A stretch of DNA of 54,565 nt from Anaerolineales bacterium (GTDB lineage Bacteria > Chloroflexota > Anaerolineae > Anaerolineales > Villigracilaceae). Location of the stretch: assembly GCA_013140605.1 (NCBI GenBank), contig JABFSL010000020.1, positions 1 to 54,565 on the forward strand, read 5' to 3'. Each line of letters starts with the position of its first letter. The first letter of the stretch is position 1. Shown piece after piece: positions 42,020-50,283 of this stretch. The position numbers were made by a program, and so were the translations under genes. The notes under the pieces are model-generated. The model did no database searches. It saw only the letters and a program-made list of their open reading frames with translations, and had not been told where the DNA came from.

Positions 42020-42141
42020 GACACGTTCTCTAACGTGTCCGTCGGCGTTTGAGAACGCCGACTACACATTGTTACGATATTATTTTTTTTAATTTTCATC
42101 AGTCCGCTTTTTTGCAGTAAATTGCAGACTAAAGTCTGCAA
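42020..42141. repeat. Three perfect hairpins in the gap between DUF4260 and nitroreductase genes
   Basis: GACACGTT/AACGTGTC (42020-42039), GTCGGCGTT/AACGCCGAC (42041-42062) and TTGCAGACT/AGTCTGCAA (42122-42141) follow one another in 122 bases. The gap 41943-42151 has no gene. The hairpins may end the nitroreductase transcript or be small dispersed repeats; the third lies 11 bases after the nitroreductase stop codon. Confidence 0.65.
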
Positions 42142-42151
42142 TCCAAATTAT

Positions 42152-43312
42152 TTATCCAATCACCTTATCCAATCCACGGCGCGGACTGAGCAACGCATCA
42201 ACGGTGGGATAGCCCAACCGAAACGGCATGATGGCATTCCATTGTTCATCGCCAATTAAATCAGCCACGGCTTTTCCAAACGCAGGCTCGATTCCAAGCT
42301 GGCGTTCCCGATCCGCGCGCTCGCAGATTTGATTGAGCGGCTGCATGGCGAGTCCCTGAGTCGTTCCCCATAAATGGATGCGCTGCCAGACTTGCCCGCA
42401 TTGCAGGCGCTGGGCATTGTCCATGCCGTCGCGGACGGCGAGAATGCCAAACGCAGAAGCCGTGGAAACCATGATCTCGCGCACATTTTTTACAAAGGCC
42501 TCATCGTTCGACTGGCGTGAAAGGTCAGGCATAAATTTTGCAAGCGGTGTAATGACCGAACCGAGTCCCTGTGCGTCGAGTGTGATGCCATCAGCAGATT
42601 CCTGCAGCTTGTCCCAATCCTGCCGCCACCAGAGATGGCTGTCCATGCTTTGCTGTTCGTCGGCGATCAAGGCTTCAGCGGCGGAAATGGCAACGTCCCC
42701 AAATTTTGCATGGGCTGATTCATCTTTGAACCAAAACAAACGTACATCGTTTTCAGTGACAAGTGACTCTATTCCATTGAAAATTTCCTTTTCAACACTA
42801 CGGGATGTATCATATGCGGCGCGGTTCGTATGACGATTTGGAATCGCCTCACACAGCGGGGAAATGGCAGGCGATGCTGAGGTGAGAGAAATGCTTGCGG
42901 CGTGCGACTCAGTCCGCGGGTCAGGCATGAGGCGGATGGTAGCGATGAAGCCTTCCGCTTCGGCGGCGAGTCGCATATTTTCCAGAGCACATCCGAGTCC
43001 AATATACATCTCACGGCGGAACGGATCAATTGTGCCAATCTGTCTTTCGGGAACGGCGAACAGGTCAATGCCTGAGTCGATGATGCGGAAAACCCACGGC
43101 TGGGAGTTGTGCGGATTCGAAGCGAGAATGCCGGCGGCAACAACTCGCTCAGTAGGTGAGTCGGCATCGCGCCAATTTGTCCACGGCTCATAAGCAACAC
43201 CCTGCCCCACACTGAACACACCCTGATCAACAGAATGGATCACACCTCCGCCAGCGACAGCGATCAACGTAACGCCGCCAAGCCTTAGAAAATCACGACG
43301 GGATAATTTCAT
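42152..43312 (-). CDS. Tat-exported Acg-like nitroreductase family protein
   Basis: 386 residues. The N-terminus is a twin-arginine signal (KLSRRDFLRLGG then a hydrophobic stretch AVAGGGVI). The body resembles the Acg (Rv2032-like) branch of the FMN nitroreductases: ASNPHNSQPWVFRI (FMN-site NxxPWxF), RRHTNRA-like motif NRHTNRAAYD and LAMQPLNQI near the end. Acg-type members in mycobacteria are FMN-binding and catalytically inert; here the activity is unknown. It overlaps the TetR gene by 4 bases (ATGA). Confidence 0.85.
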   Translation of the reverse strand: MKLSRRDFLRLGGVTLIAVAGGGVIHSVDQGVFSVGQGVAYEPWTNWRDADSPTERVVAAGILASNPHNSQPWVFRIIDSGIDLFAVPERQIGTIDPFRREMYIGLGCALENMRLAAEAEGFIATIRLMPDPRTESHAASISLTSASPAISPLCEAIPNRHTNRAAYDTSRSVEKEIFNGIESLVTENDVRLFWFKDESAHAKFGDVAISAAEALIADEQQSMDSHLWWRQDWDKLQESADGITLDAQGLGSVITPLAKFMPDLSRQSNDEAFVKNVREIMVSTASAFGILAVRDGMDNAQRLQCGQVWQRIHLWGTTQGLAMQPLNQICERADRERQLGIEPAFGKAVADLIGDEQWNAIMPFRLGYPTVDALLSPRRGLDKVIG

Positions 43313-43920
43313 TTTTCACCTTGTAAATATGGTTTGTAATGTTGGACCATGAATTCAACCGCCTGCCCCAACGCGGCTTCATTGATTTTTTGTCCCGTGC
43401 TTTCAATGTAGGACAACCATGTGTTTGCCAAGACCCAGCCGATGATGACAACGTTATGCAGTTCTTCGGGACTGAGATCGCCTCGGACTCCGCCCGAGCC
43501 TGCCAGCTGTTTAATGAGCGCTTCCTGCTCTGCGACTCTTTGCTCCTGGATTTCACGGTATCGTTTTGAAAGGATTTTGTCATTGCGAAGCAGCGCCGCA
43601 AACTCGCGATAAAAGAAGCGGTATTTCCAGATCAGGTCGAAGTTGAGACGCATGATCTGACGCAATGTAGTAAGTGTAAATGGCTCTTCGAAAGGTTGAT
43701 AGATCACATCGAACTGCTTGAACATTTCCTCCAGAATGGCGCGGATAATCTCCCCTTTATTTTTGTAGTGATATTGCAAATTTCCCGCGCTAATGCCCAG
43801 CGACTCGGCCAGGGCGTTCATCGAGATCGAAGCCGTGCCCGATTCATTGAAGAGTTCAACCGCTTTTTGAAGGATGTTGCTTTTCGTTTGTTGTGAAGCT
43901 TTGTAGATTCGTGGCGACAT
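43309..43920 (-). CDS. TetR/AcrR family transcriptional regulator
   Basis: 203 residues. The N-terminal DNA-binding region (residues 12-58) shows the HTH in ISMNALAESLGISAGNLQYHYKNKGEI, with the recognition helix GNLQYHYKNK. The C-terminal part is an all-helical ligand domain (FYREFAALLRND, EELHNVVIIGWVLANTWL). Its own promoter carries two palindromes (43936-43974), so it likely represses itself and the nitroreductase. The inducer is unknown. Confidence 0.93.
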   Translation of the reverse strand: MSPRIYKASQQTKSNILQKAVELFNESGTASISMNALAESLGISAGNLQYHYKNKGEIIRAILEEMFKQFDVIYQPFEEPFTLTTLRQIMRLNFDLIWKYRFFYREFAALLRNDKILSKRYREIQEQRVAEQEALIKQLAGSGGVRGDLSPEELHNVVIIGWVLANTWLSYIESTGQKINEAALGQAVEFMVQHYKPYLQGEK

Positions 43921-43935
43921 GAGTTTTCCTTGAAT

Positions 43936-43980
43936 TTAGTATTTGTTTACTAATTTAGTATATTTTTACTAAATTGTCAA
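43936..43980 (-). promoter_or_regulatory. Promoter with double TetR-type operator
   Basis: The minus-strand promoter is TTGACA (43980-43975), 17-base spacer, TAAATT (43957-43952). Two palindromes of the form TTAGTA-N6-TACTAA lie 19 bases apart: one at 43936-43953, the other extended as ATTTAGTA-N6-TACTAAAT at 43953-43974 and filling the spacer and part of the -10. A TetR protein binding here would block polymerase. Confidence 0.8.
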
Positions 43981-43985
43981 GGGAA

Positions 43986-44031
43986 AAAAGTAGAAATATC
44001 ACCGCCGTGCACAACAGTGATATTTCTACTT
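43986..44031 (-). terminator. Terminator of the nine-gene operon
   Basis: AAAGTAGAAATATCAC (43986-44001) and GTGATATTTCTACTTT (44016-44031) form a perfect 16-bp stem. On the minus strand a T-rich run (TTTTTTCCC) follows. It sits 34 bases after the thioredoxin reductase fusion gene. Confidence 0.88.
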
Positions 44032-44065
44032 TGGGTCAACAGAGAGAAATTTGCAGGGGCTGAAT

Positions 44066-45298
44066 TTAGCTTCGTTTCAGGAACTCGCGGATGGAGATTG
44101 CCGCTGCCGCGCCTTCGCCCACTGCGGAGGCAACCTGTTTGATGCTGTCGTGCCTCACATCGCCCGCGGCAAAGACACCTGCCATGCTGGTTTCAAACGC
44201 AAGGCGCTCCTCACGTTTTCCTTTAGGCTGTTCATGGGCCAGATCATGTCCAGTAAGAATGAAGCCATACTTGTCGGTTTTCACGGAATCTTTTGCGAAT
44301 TCTGTATTGGGTTTTTGGCCGATAAAGATAAAGGCTGCTTCAGGTTTAATTTCATCTTTTTCACCAGTAACCGAGTCATGAAAATTGATCTTCTTTAGTT
44401 TGGAGTTTTCGCCTTCAAACGAGTCAACCGCCACATTGAATTTAACTTCCACCCGTGAAGTTGGCTCGTTGATCTTGTCTATCGCGATCTGGCTGGCGGT
44501 TAACGTATCCCCGCGCACCAGAAGAGTGACTTTCTCGGCAAAAGTTGTGAGATGCAATCCCTCTTCGCAGGCCGAGTTGCCGCCGCCAACGACAACGATA
44601 TTTTTTGCGCCCTTGTAAAATGGACCATCGCAGGTGGCGCAAAAATGAATCCCTGCGCCGATGAAATCATCTTCGCCGGGGATATCCAGCCTGCGGTAGG
44701 ATGCGCCCGATGCGATCAATACCGCGCGCGCGTGATAATGCTTTCCGTCAGAAGTGTAGACTTCGTTATAGCCATCCTCTGCTTCAAGTCTTTCAACATC
44801 CTGCGCCTGCAAAATCTCCACGCCAAAGCGTTTGGCCTGCTGGGTGACACGTTCCGCGAATTCCTGTCCGCTAATGCCTTCTGGAAAACCAGGAAAATTA
44901 TCCAGTCCCACAGTGATTCCCGCCTGACCGCCAAGCCCTGAGCGTTCGATCAACAACGTATCCGCGCCTTCTCTTGAAGCGTAGATGGAAGCGGTCAACC
45001 CCGCGGGACCGCCTCCGATGATGATCAAATCGTAATATGTCTTTTTTGCTTCCGTCTTTAAATTGAGCTTTTTCGCAAGCTCCGCATTGGATGGTTCCAC
45101 CAAAAAAGAGTCGTCTTCAAAAACAATGGTCGGGATGATTCGTTTGCCGTCATTCTTTGCAATGACAAATGCTTCGCCTTCCTTGTCTTCCTCAATGTCC
45201 ACCCAGTTGAATGGAATAAAATTTTCACCCAAAAACTTTTTCGAGCGGCGGCAATCGGGACACCAATAAGCGCCGTATACAGTAACTTTCGCTTCCAT
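44066..45298 (-). CDS. Glutaredoxin-thioredoxin reductase fusion protein
   Basis: 410 residues. Residues 1-80 are a glutaredoxin-like domain with the CPDC motif at Cys13-Cys16 and the TIVFED segment, then a linker. From residue 90 a thioredoxin reductase follows: FAD-binding GGGPAGLTASIYASREGAD, the redox pair CATC near residue 215, the NADPH-site VVVGGGNSACEEGLHL and GVFAAGDVRHDSIKQVASA. The fusion allows the reductase to reduce its own glutaredoxin-like domain directly. The protein is cytosolic. AGGAG lies before the start. It is the last gene of the operon from 51364. Confidence 0.93.
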   Translation of the reverse strand: MEAKVTVYGAYWCPDCRRSKKFLGENFIPFNWVDIEEDKEGEAFVIAKNDGKRIIPTIVFEDDSFLVEPSNAELAKKLNLKTEAKKTYYDLIIIGGGPAGLTASIYASREGADTLLIERSGLGGQAGITVGLDNFPGFPEGISGQEFAERVTQQAKRFGVEILQAQDVERLEAEDGYNEVYTSDGKHYHARAVLIASGASYRRLDIPGEDDFIGAGIHFCATCDGPFYKGAKNIVVVGGGNSACEEGLHLTTFAEKVTLLVRGDTLTASQIAIDKINEPTSRVEVKFNVAVDSFEGENSKLKKINFHDSVTGEKDEIKPEAAFIFIGQKPNTEFAKDSVKTDKYGFILTGHDLAHEQPKGKREERLAFETSMAGVFAAGDVRHDSIKQVASAVGEGAAAAISIREFLKRS

Positions 45299-45353
45299 GA
45301 TTTCTCCTTTGGCTGATGATTTTTTTTAGCATAACCCAGCCATATCAGTGAAC

Positions 45354-46241
45354 TCATGAGTTGACGGGTTGGGGGGTTCTTTTATTACACCATTCCTTAA
45401 GTGTGGTTGTGGGCCGGCCAAGCAAACGATCGGCTTCTTCTGGCGAGCCATCTTCACCGTGGCGCTCGTAATGTCCCATAAGGGTTGCCGTACTTTTCCA
45501 TTCAGTATTGAAAGTCAGCGTTCCAAGAATAGCCAGCATCCTTGTGGAAACAGGAGAAACTTTCAAATCAGGCGCGGCGATGCTTGCATAAATTTTCATC
45601 GCTTCGCCCATCGTATAAGCTTCGGGACCGAAGATGTAAAGTTCCTTGTTGAGCGTTTCATCGCTCTGATAACTCTTGGAAACCATACGCGCATAATCTT
45701 CCGCCGCGATCCAGTGCAGCGGGTGGATTTGATTCCCGATCAATGACATGCTTTTGCCTTGGACGAACATCGGCAGGGTTTCCATGAACCATGAAGCGCG
45801 GAATATTGTATACGGCACGCCGCTGGATTTAAGAGCCGCTTCGCCCTTAAGCTTTGACCTGCTCTCTGGCGTATCGGCCTTTTCCTTGCTGACGGCATAC
45901 GCCGAGATGAGTGTGACTCGCCCCACTCCCAACTCTTTGGCGGCCTGAGCAATGTCTCGCACAGCAAGATGATCCATATGGTCGAAATCTGCTTCGGTTG
46001 GGCCACCCTTCAAGCTGATGTGGACTCCATCCACGCCAGTCAGTGCGGAGCGCAATGCGGCAGGATCATCCACATCTCCCTTGATGATTTCATATCCATC
46101 GCCTAAAAGTTTTTGCGCCTTTTCAGTATTCCGCGCCAGCAAGCGGACATTGAATCCGTCAGCCTTGAGTTGTTGGGCAACAGGCTTGCCGAGCATGCCT
46201 GTCCCGCCGATAACGAGGATGGTTTTGTCTGAGTTTGTCAT
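45354..46241 (-). CDS. NmrA-like NAD(P)-binding protein
   Basis: 295 residues with the atypical SDR motif VIGGTGMLGKPVAQQL at the N-terminus, then RLLARNTEKAQKLLGDGYEIIKGDVDDP. The catalytic Tyr is not in a normal YxxxK, typical for NmrA-like proteins that sense redox state or reduce quinones. ASWFMETLPMFVQGKSM is the C-terminal substrate pocket. AGGAAACAATAA precedes the start. It lies 13 bases after the SDR gene and 55 bases before the fusion gene. Confidence 0.9.
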   Translation of the reverse strand: MTNSDKTILVIGGTGMLGKPVAQQLKADGFNVRLLARNTEKAQKLLGDGYEIIKGDVDDPAALRSALTGVDGVHISLKGGPTEADFDHMDHLAVRDIAQAAKELGVGRVTLISAYAVSKEKADTPESRSKLKGEAALKSSGVPYTIFRASWFMETLPMFVQGKSMSLIGNQIHPLHWIAAEDYARMVSKSYQSDETLNKELYIFGPEAYTMGEAMKIYASIAAPDLKVSPVSTRMLAILGTLTFNTEWKSTATLMGHYERHGEDGSPEEADRLLGRPTTTLKEWCNKRTPQPVNS

Positions 46242-46254
46242 TTATTGTTTCCTT

Positions 46255-47103
46255 TTATTTTGTGCCATATTTCATTTGATTTATGATTTTGTCCTGCAAG
46301 GACTTTGGCAGGGCGAGCATGAACTTGAAAACCAGGGCGTTCTTCATCAGGAGGTAACTTGGTTTGCGCGCCTTCTTTTCGATAATATTCTGAATGGTTT
46401 TTGCGATGATGTCTGGTTCGATCGCGTCTTTTTCGTTGAGTTCAATCTGTCTTTGGCTGTACCCTTCAAAGCCTGCATAATCAGTTCCCGCGAATACGTT
46501 TCTGCTGGCTTTTACTTTTTCCCAGATCGGTGTCCTGACCGCCCCTGGATTCACAGACACCACATTGATGCCGTAAATATCCAGTTCCCTGCGCAGGCCG
46601 TCGGTGATGCTTTCGAGCGCATGTTTGGATGTGCTGTATGGAACGATGAAGGGCAGGGTGAACAAGCCAGAAATGGAACTGACATTGATGATCGTGCCAG
46701 GTTTGTAGATTGTGTTTTTCTCGCCGCCGAGAAGCGGTAAAAATATTTGAGTGACTTTTACCAGTCCAAATACGTTGACGCGAAATTGATATTCAAGGTC
46801 TTCCATCGAGAGGTATTTCAAAGGTCCGCTGACCACAATGCCTGAATTGTTGATCAATGCGGTTAATCCATTGCCGTGAGCGTTTTGAATCACCGCTTCT
46901 TTAGCCGCCTCAATCGAAGGGTAATCCGTCACATCCATAATTACTGGATGAAAATTACTCCCCAATTTCTTTTTCAACCTTTCGGCGTCTTTTTCCTGGC
47001 GTACGCTTCCGAATACAAAGTAACCGTTATTCAACAGCCTTTCAGCCATTGCCAGCCCAATGCCTGAGGATACGCCTGTGATGAGTATGTTTTGTCTGTT
47101 CAT
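46255..47103 (-). CDS. Short-chain dehydrogenase/reductase
   Basis: 282 residues. The classical SDR pattern is complete: TGVSSGIGLAMAERL (TGxxxGxG), NNSGIVVSGPL (NNAG-like), Ser in SISGLFTLP, catalytic YSTSK (YxxxK) near residue 160. The long insertion after EKVKASRNVFAGTDYAGF is typical of retinol dehydrogenase-like SDRs. The gene starts 4 bases inside the MDR gene's end (ATGA). The cofactor is probably NADP, from the Arg in SVRQEKDAE. Confidence 0.92.
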   Translation of the reverse strand: MNRQNILITGVSSGIGLAMAERLLNNGYFVFGSVRQEKDAERLKKKLGSNFHPVIMDVTDYPSIEAAKEAVIQNAHGNGLTALINNSGIVVSGPLKYLSMEDLEYQFRVNVFGLVKVTQIFLPLLGGEKNTIYKPGTIINVSSISGLFTLPFIVPYSTSKHALESITDGLRRELDIYGINVVSVNPGAVRTPIWEKVKASRNVFAGTDYAGFEGYSQRQIELNEKDAIEPDIIAKTIQNIIEKKARKPSYLLMKNALVFKFMLALPKSLQDKIINQMKYGTK

Positions 47104-48095
47104 TTTATCTTTATGACCAATTTTCCTTTGGCATGTCCTTTTGCTAAATCTTTGAATGCTTGCTTTGAGTCGTCAAAGGCATATATTTTTTCAATCATAG
47201 GTTTGATCCTGCGGTTTTCAGCAAGTTCTTTTATTTCGTTCAAGTCTTCTTTTTTTCTGACATTCACGAAAAAATATCTGTAATAAGCGTTTTTTTGTTT
47301 TTTCAACTCTTCAATTTTGCTTTTCCTAAGTGAGAATACAAATTGCATGAAGGGGGGAATGCCCAGTTCTTTGGCTACTTCCTTGTTTATTTCCGAGGGG
47401 AGAATGCTCACGACCCTGCCGCCCTGCCTGATTATTTTGAAAGCGTCAAAGGTGTATTGTCCGCCTAACGTGTCATAGACGATGTCAAGATCAGACAGCA
47501 TATCGAGGTAGTTTTCCTTTTTGTAATCAATCACCACGTCTGCGCCCAGCGTTTTGACCCACGCGCAATTATCTGCGCTTGTGGTGGTGTAAACATAGGC
47601 GCCTTTGGCTTTTGCATATTGAATGGCAAAGGAACCCACTCCACCCGAGCCCGCATGGATTAATATTTTGTCCCCTGATTTGATGCTGGCGTATTGCAAG
47701 GCCTGAATAGTGGTCATACCCGCTATCGGCAGGCTTGCGGCTTCGTAAAAGGATAAGTTGACAGGTTTCTTTGTAACCTGCGCCGCGTTGACCGATTCAT
47801 ACTCCGCGATTGCACCTTGCACCACGCCGAAAACTTCATCCCCAATTTCAAAGTTCTTTACGTTTATGCCCTTTTTTACAATTACGCCGCTCACGTCCCC
47901 GCCAATTGGATATGGAAATTTTAGTTTTTCCATTCTCTTGAAATCGCCGCGGATCAATTTGGTATCGTGTGGGTTGATGCTTGCGCTGATGCACTCTATC
48001 AATACTTCGTCGTTGTTTATCGTTGGGACAGGCACATTTTGAAATTCCAAATTATCTTCAAGCGTGCCGTAACCAGTTACTCGCAATGCCTTCAT
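47100..48095 (-). CDS. Zinc-type MDR oxidoreductase / quinone reductase-like
   Basis: The start at 48095 (MKALRVTGYGTLEDN) has AGGAGAT before and is preferred over a longer frame from 48269, which covers the DUF4345 gene. The 331-residue protein has the MDR fold: PYPIGGDVSGVIVKKG near residue 65, NADPH motif HAGSGGVGSFAIQYAK near 155 and the substrate-binding tail GHAKGKLVIKIK. No structural zinc Cys cluster is evident, which fits quinone oxidoreductases. It is coupled to the upstream DUF4345 gene by a 4-base overlap. Confidence 0.92.
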   Translation of the reverse strand: MKALRVTGYGTLEDNLEFQNVPVPTINNDEVLIECISASINPHDTKLIRGDFKRMEKLKFPYPIGGDVSGVIVKKGINVKNFEIGDEVFGVVQGAIAEYESVNAAQVTKKPVNLSFYEAASLPIAGMTTIQALQYASIKSGDKILIHAGSGGVGSFAIQYAKAKGAYVYTTTSADNCAWVKTLGADVVIDYKKENYLDMLSDLDIVYDTLGGQYTFDAFKIIRQGGRVVSILPSEINKEVAKELGIPPFMQFVFSLRKSKIEELKKQKNAYYRYFFVNVRKKEDLNEIKELAENRRIKPMIEKIYAFDDSKQAFKDLAKGHAKGKLVIKIK

Positions 48096-48505
48096 TCGAT
48101 CTCCTTGCTGGCAGAGTCTATGTTTTTTACCAACTGATAATGCCAGTATAAAAATATCGGCGCGCCGACAATTTCCAAAACTGTGAATCCGATGAACGGG
48201 ACAGGTGGTAAGCCGATGACGAACATTGAGATCAAGCGCCCAATTCCGCCGAGAAAGATCATGCCCCACAGAATACGGTAAACCGCAAAATATTTTTCGA
48301 GATAACTCACAGTTGCGAGGACCGTGATGCCAAGTCCCAGCCAGACCCCGCCAAGAAAACGCAGGTCGCTATCGAGCAATGCCGAGTGTGGCAAATGTAG
48401 ATCGGCAAAGAGCGGATCATTGATGCCCATCATGGTCAACGCGCCTGTGATGGTGGGGACGAGTCCCAGAATAATGAGAGAGATTTGAAGCAATTTGCGA
48501 GACAT
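48092..48505 (-). CDS. DUF4345 membrane protein
   Basis: 137 residues with four helices (residues about 5-25, 50-68, 75-95, 102-122). FADLHLPHSALLDSDLRFLGGVWLGLG is typical of DUF4345. The function is unknown. It overlaps the MDR start (ATGA) and follows the glycosyltransferase gene by 15 bases. Confidence 0.85.
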   Translation of the reverse strand: MSRKLLQISLIILGLVPTITGALTMMGINDPLFADLHLPHSALLDSDLRFLGGVWLGLGITVLATVSYLEKYFAVYRILWGMIFLGGIGRLISMFVIGLPPVPFIGFTVLEIVGAPIFLYWHYQLVKNIDSASKEIE

Positions 48506-48520
48506 GAGTTACTCCGATTT

Positions 48521-49705
48521 TCAAAGGCTCAAGTTTTTGTAAGCAAAAATTTCGTCTACACCCTGGCGATAACCGCCAGATTTTCTGAACGAGTCGCCGA
48601 TAATCCAGCTGTTGTTTTTATAAGACTCGTCAGCAAGAATTAGTTTTGAAAATCTCTTCAAATTTCTATGGTTGGCCCTCCTCTTTTCAAGATAAATTCC
48701 CGCGCCTAATTCTTTTACGCGGCTGGCTACGATGGGCTGGTCGGCGGACATTGGGATCACGATCAACGGCACATCGAAAAAGAGCGCTTCATTCACGCTG
48801 TTCATTCCGCCGTGTGTGATGAACAGACTTGCCCTTTGGAGAACTTCCAGTTGAGGCACATGGCGGCGGACGATAAAATTAGCGGGAACATTTTTCAAAG
48901 CAGCCATGTTGATCATCTTCCCAACCGATAGTACAACCTGATACTCTGTATTCTCAAAGGCTTTAAAACATTCGTTATAGAATTCAAGATTGTTGTTGAA
49001 AATGGTTCCAAGTGAAATGTAGATCAGCGGTTTGTTTTCAGGAAAATCAAGGCTGTCTTTGTCATTTCTCGCGCCAATGGATGGTCCGATGAATTTGTAT
49101 CCATCTTTAAGAAGGTGAGAGTTGGGCTGAAAGAAAGCGGATGTGTAAACAATGTTCAAGTCCGCTTTGTTTGTAAACATTTCTTTCAGACTAATGGGCG
49201 CAATATCGAATTCCCTGGCAACCTGTTTGGAGAGATCGTTGAACTGCCCGATATGAGCAATGTCTTTGATAAGCGAAAACAGGATCTGCGGATTGGGCAG
49301 TTGGCCTGCGCCCATGACAAAGGTGGTGATGGAGCAAACCGCTGGCAGATTCATTTTCGCGGCGATGATTTTGCCCCAGAGTGCCATCGAATCATATAGG
49401 ATGTAATCAGGTTGATCAGCTTCCAATTGCGTGAGCGCTTCGGGAATGATGATCTGGCACATCTGTAAAAAACAGGCGGAAATATAGATCAGGTTTCCAT
49501 GCTTTCCCTCCAGTTCCCTGCTCAACGGTTCCAGTTTTTTCCCATAGGTACGGAACTGCGCTCCAGTTTGTTCAACTCTGTGTTTGAATTCGGGACTGGT
49601 GTAATAAATAACCTGCTCTCCGCGTTTGACCAATTCTTCAACCAGCGAAAGGGACGGGTTGACATGTCCATGTGCTGGCAAACTAAAAAAGACCGCTTTT
49701 GACAT
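48521..49705 (-). CDS. Macrolide-type glycosyltransferase (MGT, GT1 family)
   Basis: 394 residues. The N-terminal domain starts SKAVFFSLPAHGHVNPSLSLV, with His in the GHVNP segment as catalytic base. The C-terminal donor-binding signature is complete: VLQRASLFITHGGMNSVNEALFFDVPLIVIPMSADQP (HGGxxSxxEA). The family transfers sugars from UDP donors to macrolides, sterols or carotenoids. Here it is the fourth gene in a PadR-controlled operon. The acceptor is unknown. The start shares one base with the PadR stop (TAATG). Confidence 0.92.
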   Translation of the reverse strand: MSKAVFFSLPAHGHVNPSLSLVEELVKRGEQVIYYTSPEFKHRVEQTGAQFRTYGKKLEPLSRELEGKHGNLIYISACFLQMCQIIIPEALTQLEADQPDYILYDSMALWGKIIAAKMNLPAVCSITTFVMGAGQLPNPQILFSLIKDIAHIGQFNDLSKQVAREFDIAPISLKEMFTNKADLNIVYTSAFFQPNSHLLKDGYKFIGPSIGARNDKDSLDFPENKPLIYISLGTIFNNNLEFYNECFKAFENTEYQVVLSVGKMINMAALKNVPANFIVRRHVPQLEVLQRASLFITHGGMNSVNEALFFDVPLIVIPMSADQPIVASRVKELGAGIYLEKRRANHRNLKRFSKLILADESYKNNSWIIGDSFRKSGGYRQGVDEIFAYKNLSL

Positions 49706-50274
49706 TATGAGCCTTTGGGCATTTCCATTGCGGGCAGTTTGTGAACGCGCGTCAAAGTTTTTTCCAGCCAGGCAATTTCATTTTCGTAATAATCGGTCCC
49801 GTAATCAAGAGTCAACTGCCATAACTCGCGCAGGCGTTTGATGCCGACCTGTTCATAATTTTCGTCAATGTGTGCCTGTGCAACCTGGCATTGTGTTAGA
49901 TATTCTCGAATGGCTTCGATCCGTTTTTCAAACAAACCGACAATATCCTCATTCGTAATTCCATGCGCGAAAAAGATTTGGATCAGCCACGCCTTGCGTG
50001 TAATTTCCAATGGCAGGGGAGTGGACACCCAGCGACGCAGCTCGCCTCTTCCTTCATCTGTGATCTGGTACTGTTTTCTGTTGGGTTTTCCTTCCTGTGG
50101 AATGACCTGCGATTCCACGAGGCCGTCCTTTTCCAGATTTTCCAAAGCCTTATAAATGTGACTCTGCGTGGCAGACCAAAAGTGGGCCACAGATTGATCG
50201 AAGATTTTTTTTAAGTCATAGCCCGACATGGGCTTGTATTCAAGAAAACCGAGGATGGCGTGAGAGAGAGGCAT
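49705..50274 (-). CDS. PadR family transcriptional regulator
   Basis: 189 residues. The winged-helix domain (residues 1-85) is typical PadR: LSHAILGFLEYKPMSGYDLKKIF, SHIYKALENLEKDGLVESQ and KPNRKQYQITDEGRGEL. A C-terminal Vir-like helical domain (residues 90-175) follows. It sits third in the operon, which starts at a promoter with an 18-bp palindrome (51385-51402); autoregulation is likely. PadR proteins respond to phenolic acids, antibiotics or similar ligands. The inducer is unknown. Confidence 0.94.
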   Translation of the reverse strand: MPLSHAILGFLEYKPMSGYDLKKIFDQSVAHFWSATQSHIYKALENLEKDGLVESQVIPQEGKPNRKQYQITDEGRGELRRWVSTPLPLEITRKAWLIQIFFAHGITNEDIVGLFEKRIEAIREYLTQCQVAQAHIDENYEQVGIKRLRELWQLTLDYGTDYYENEIAWLEKTLTRVHKLPAMEMPKGS

Positions 50275-50283
50275 ATGAACTCC

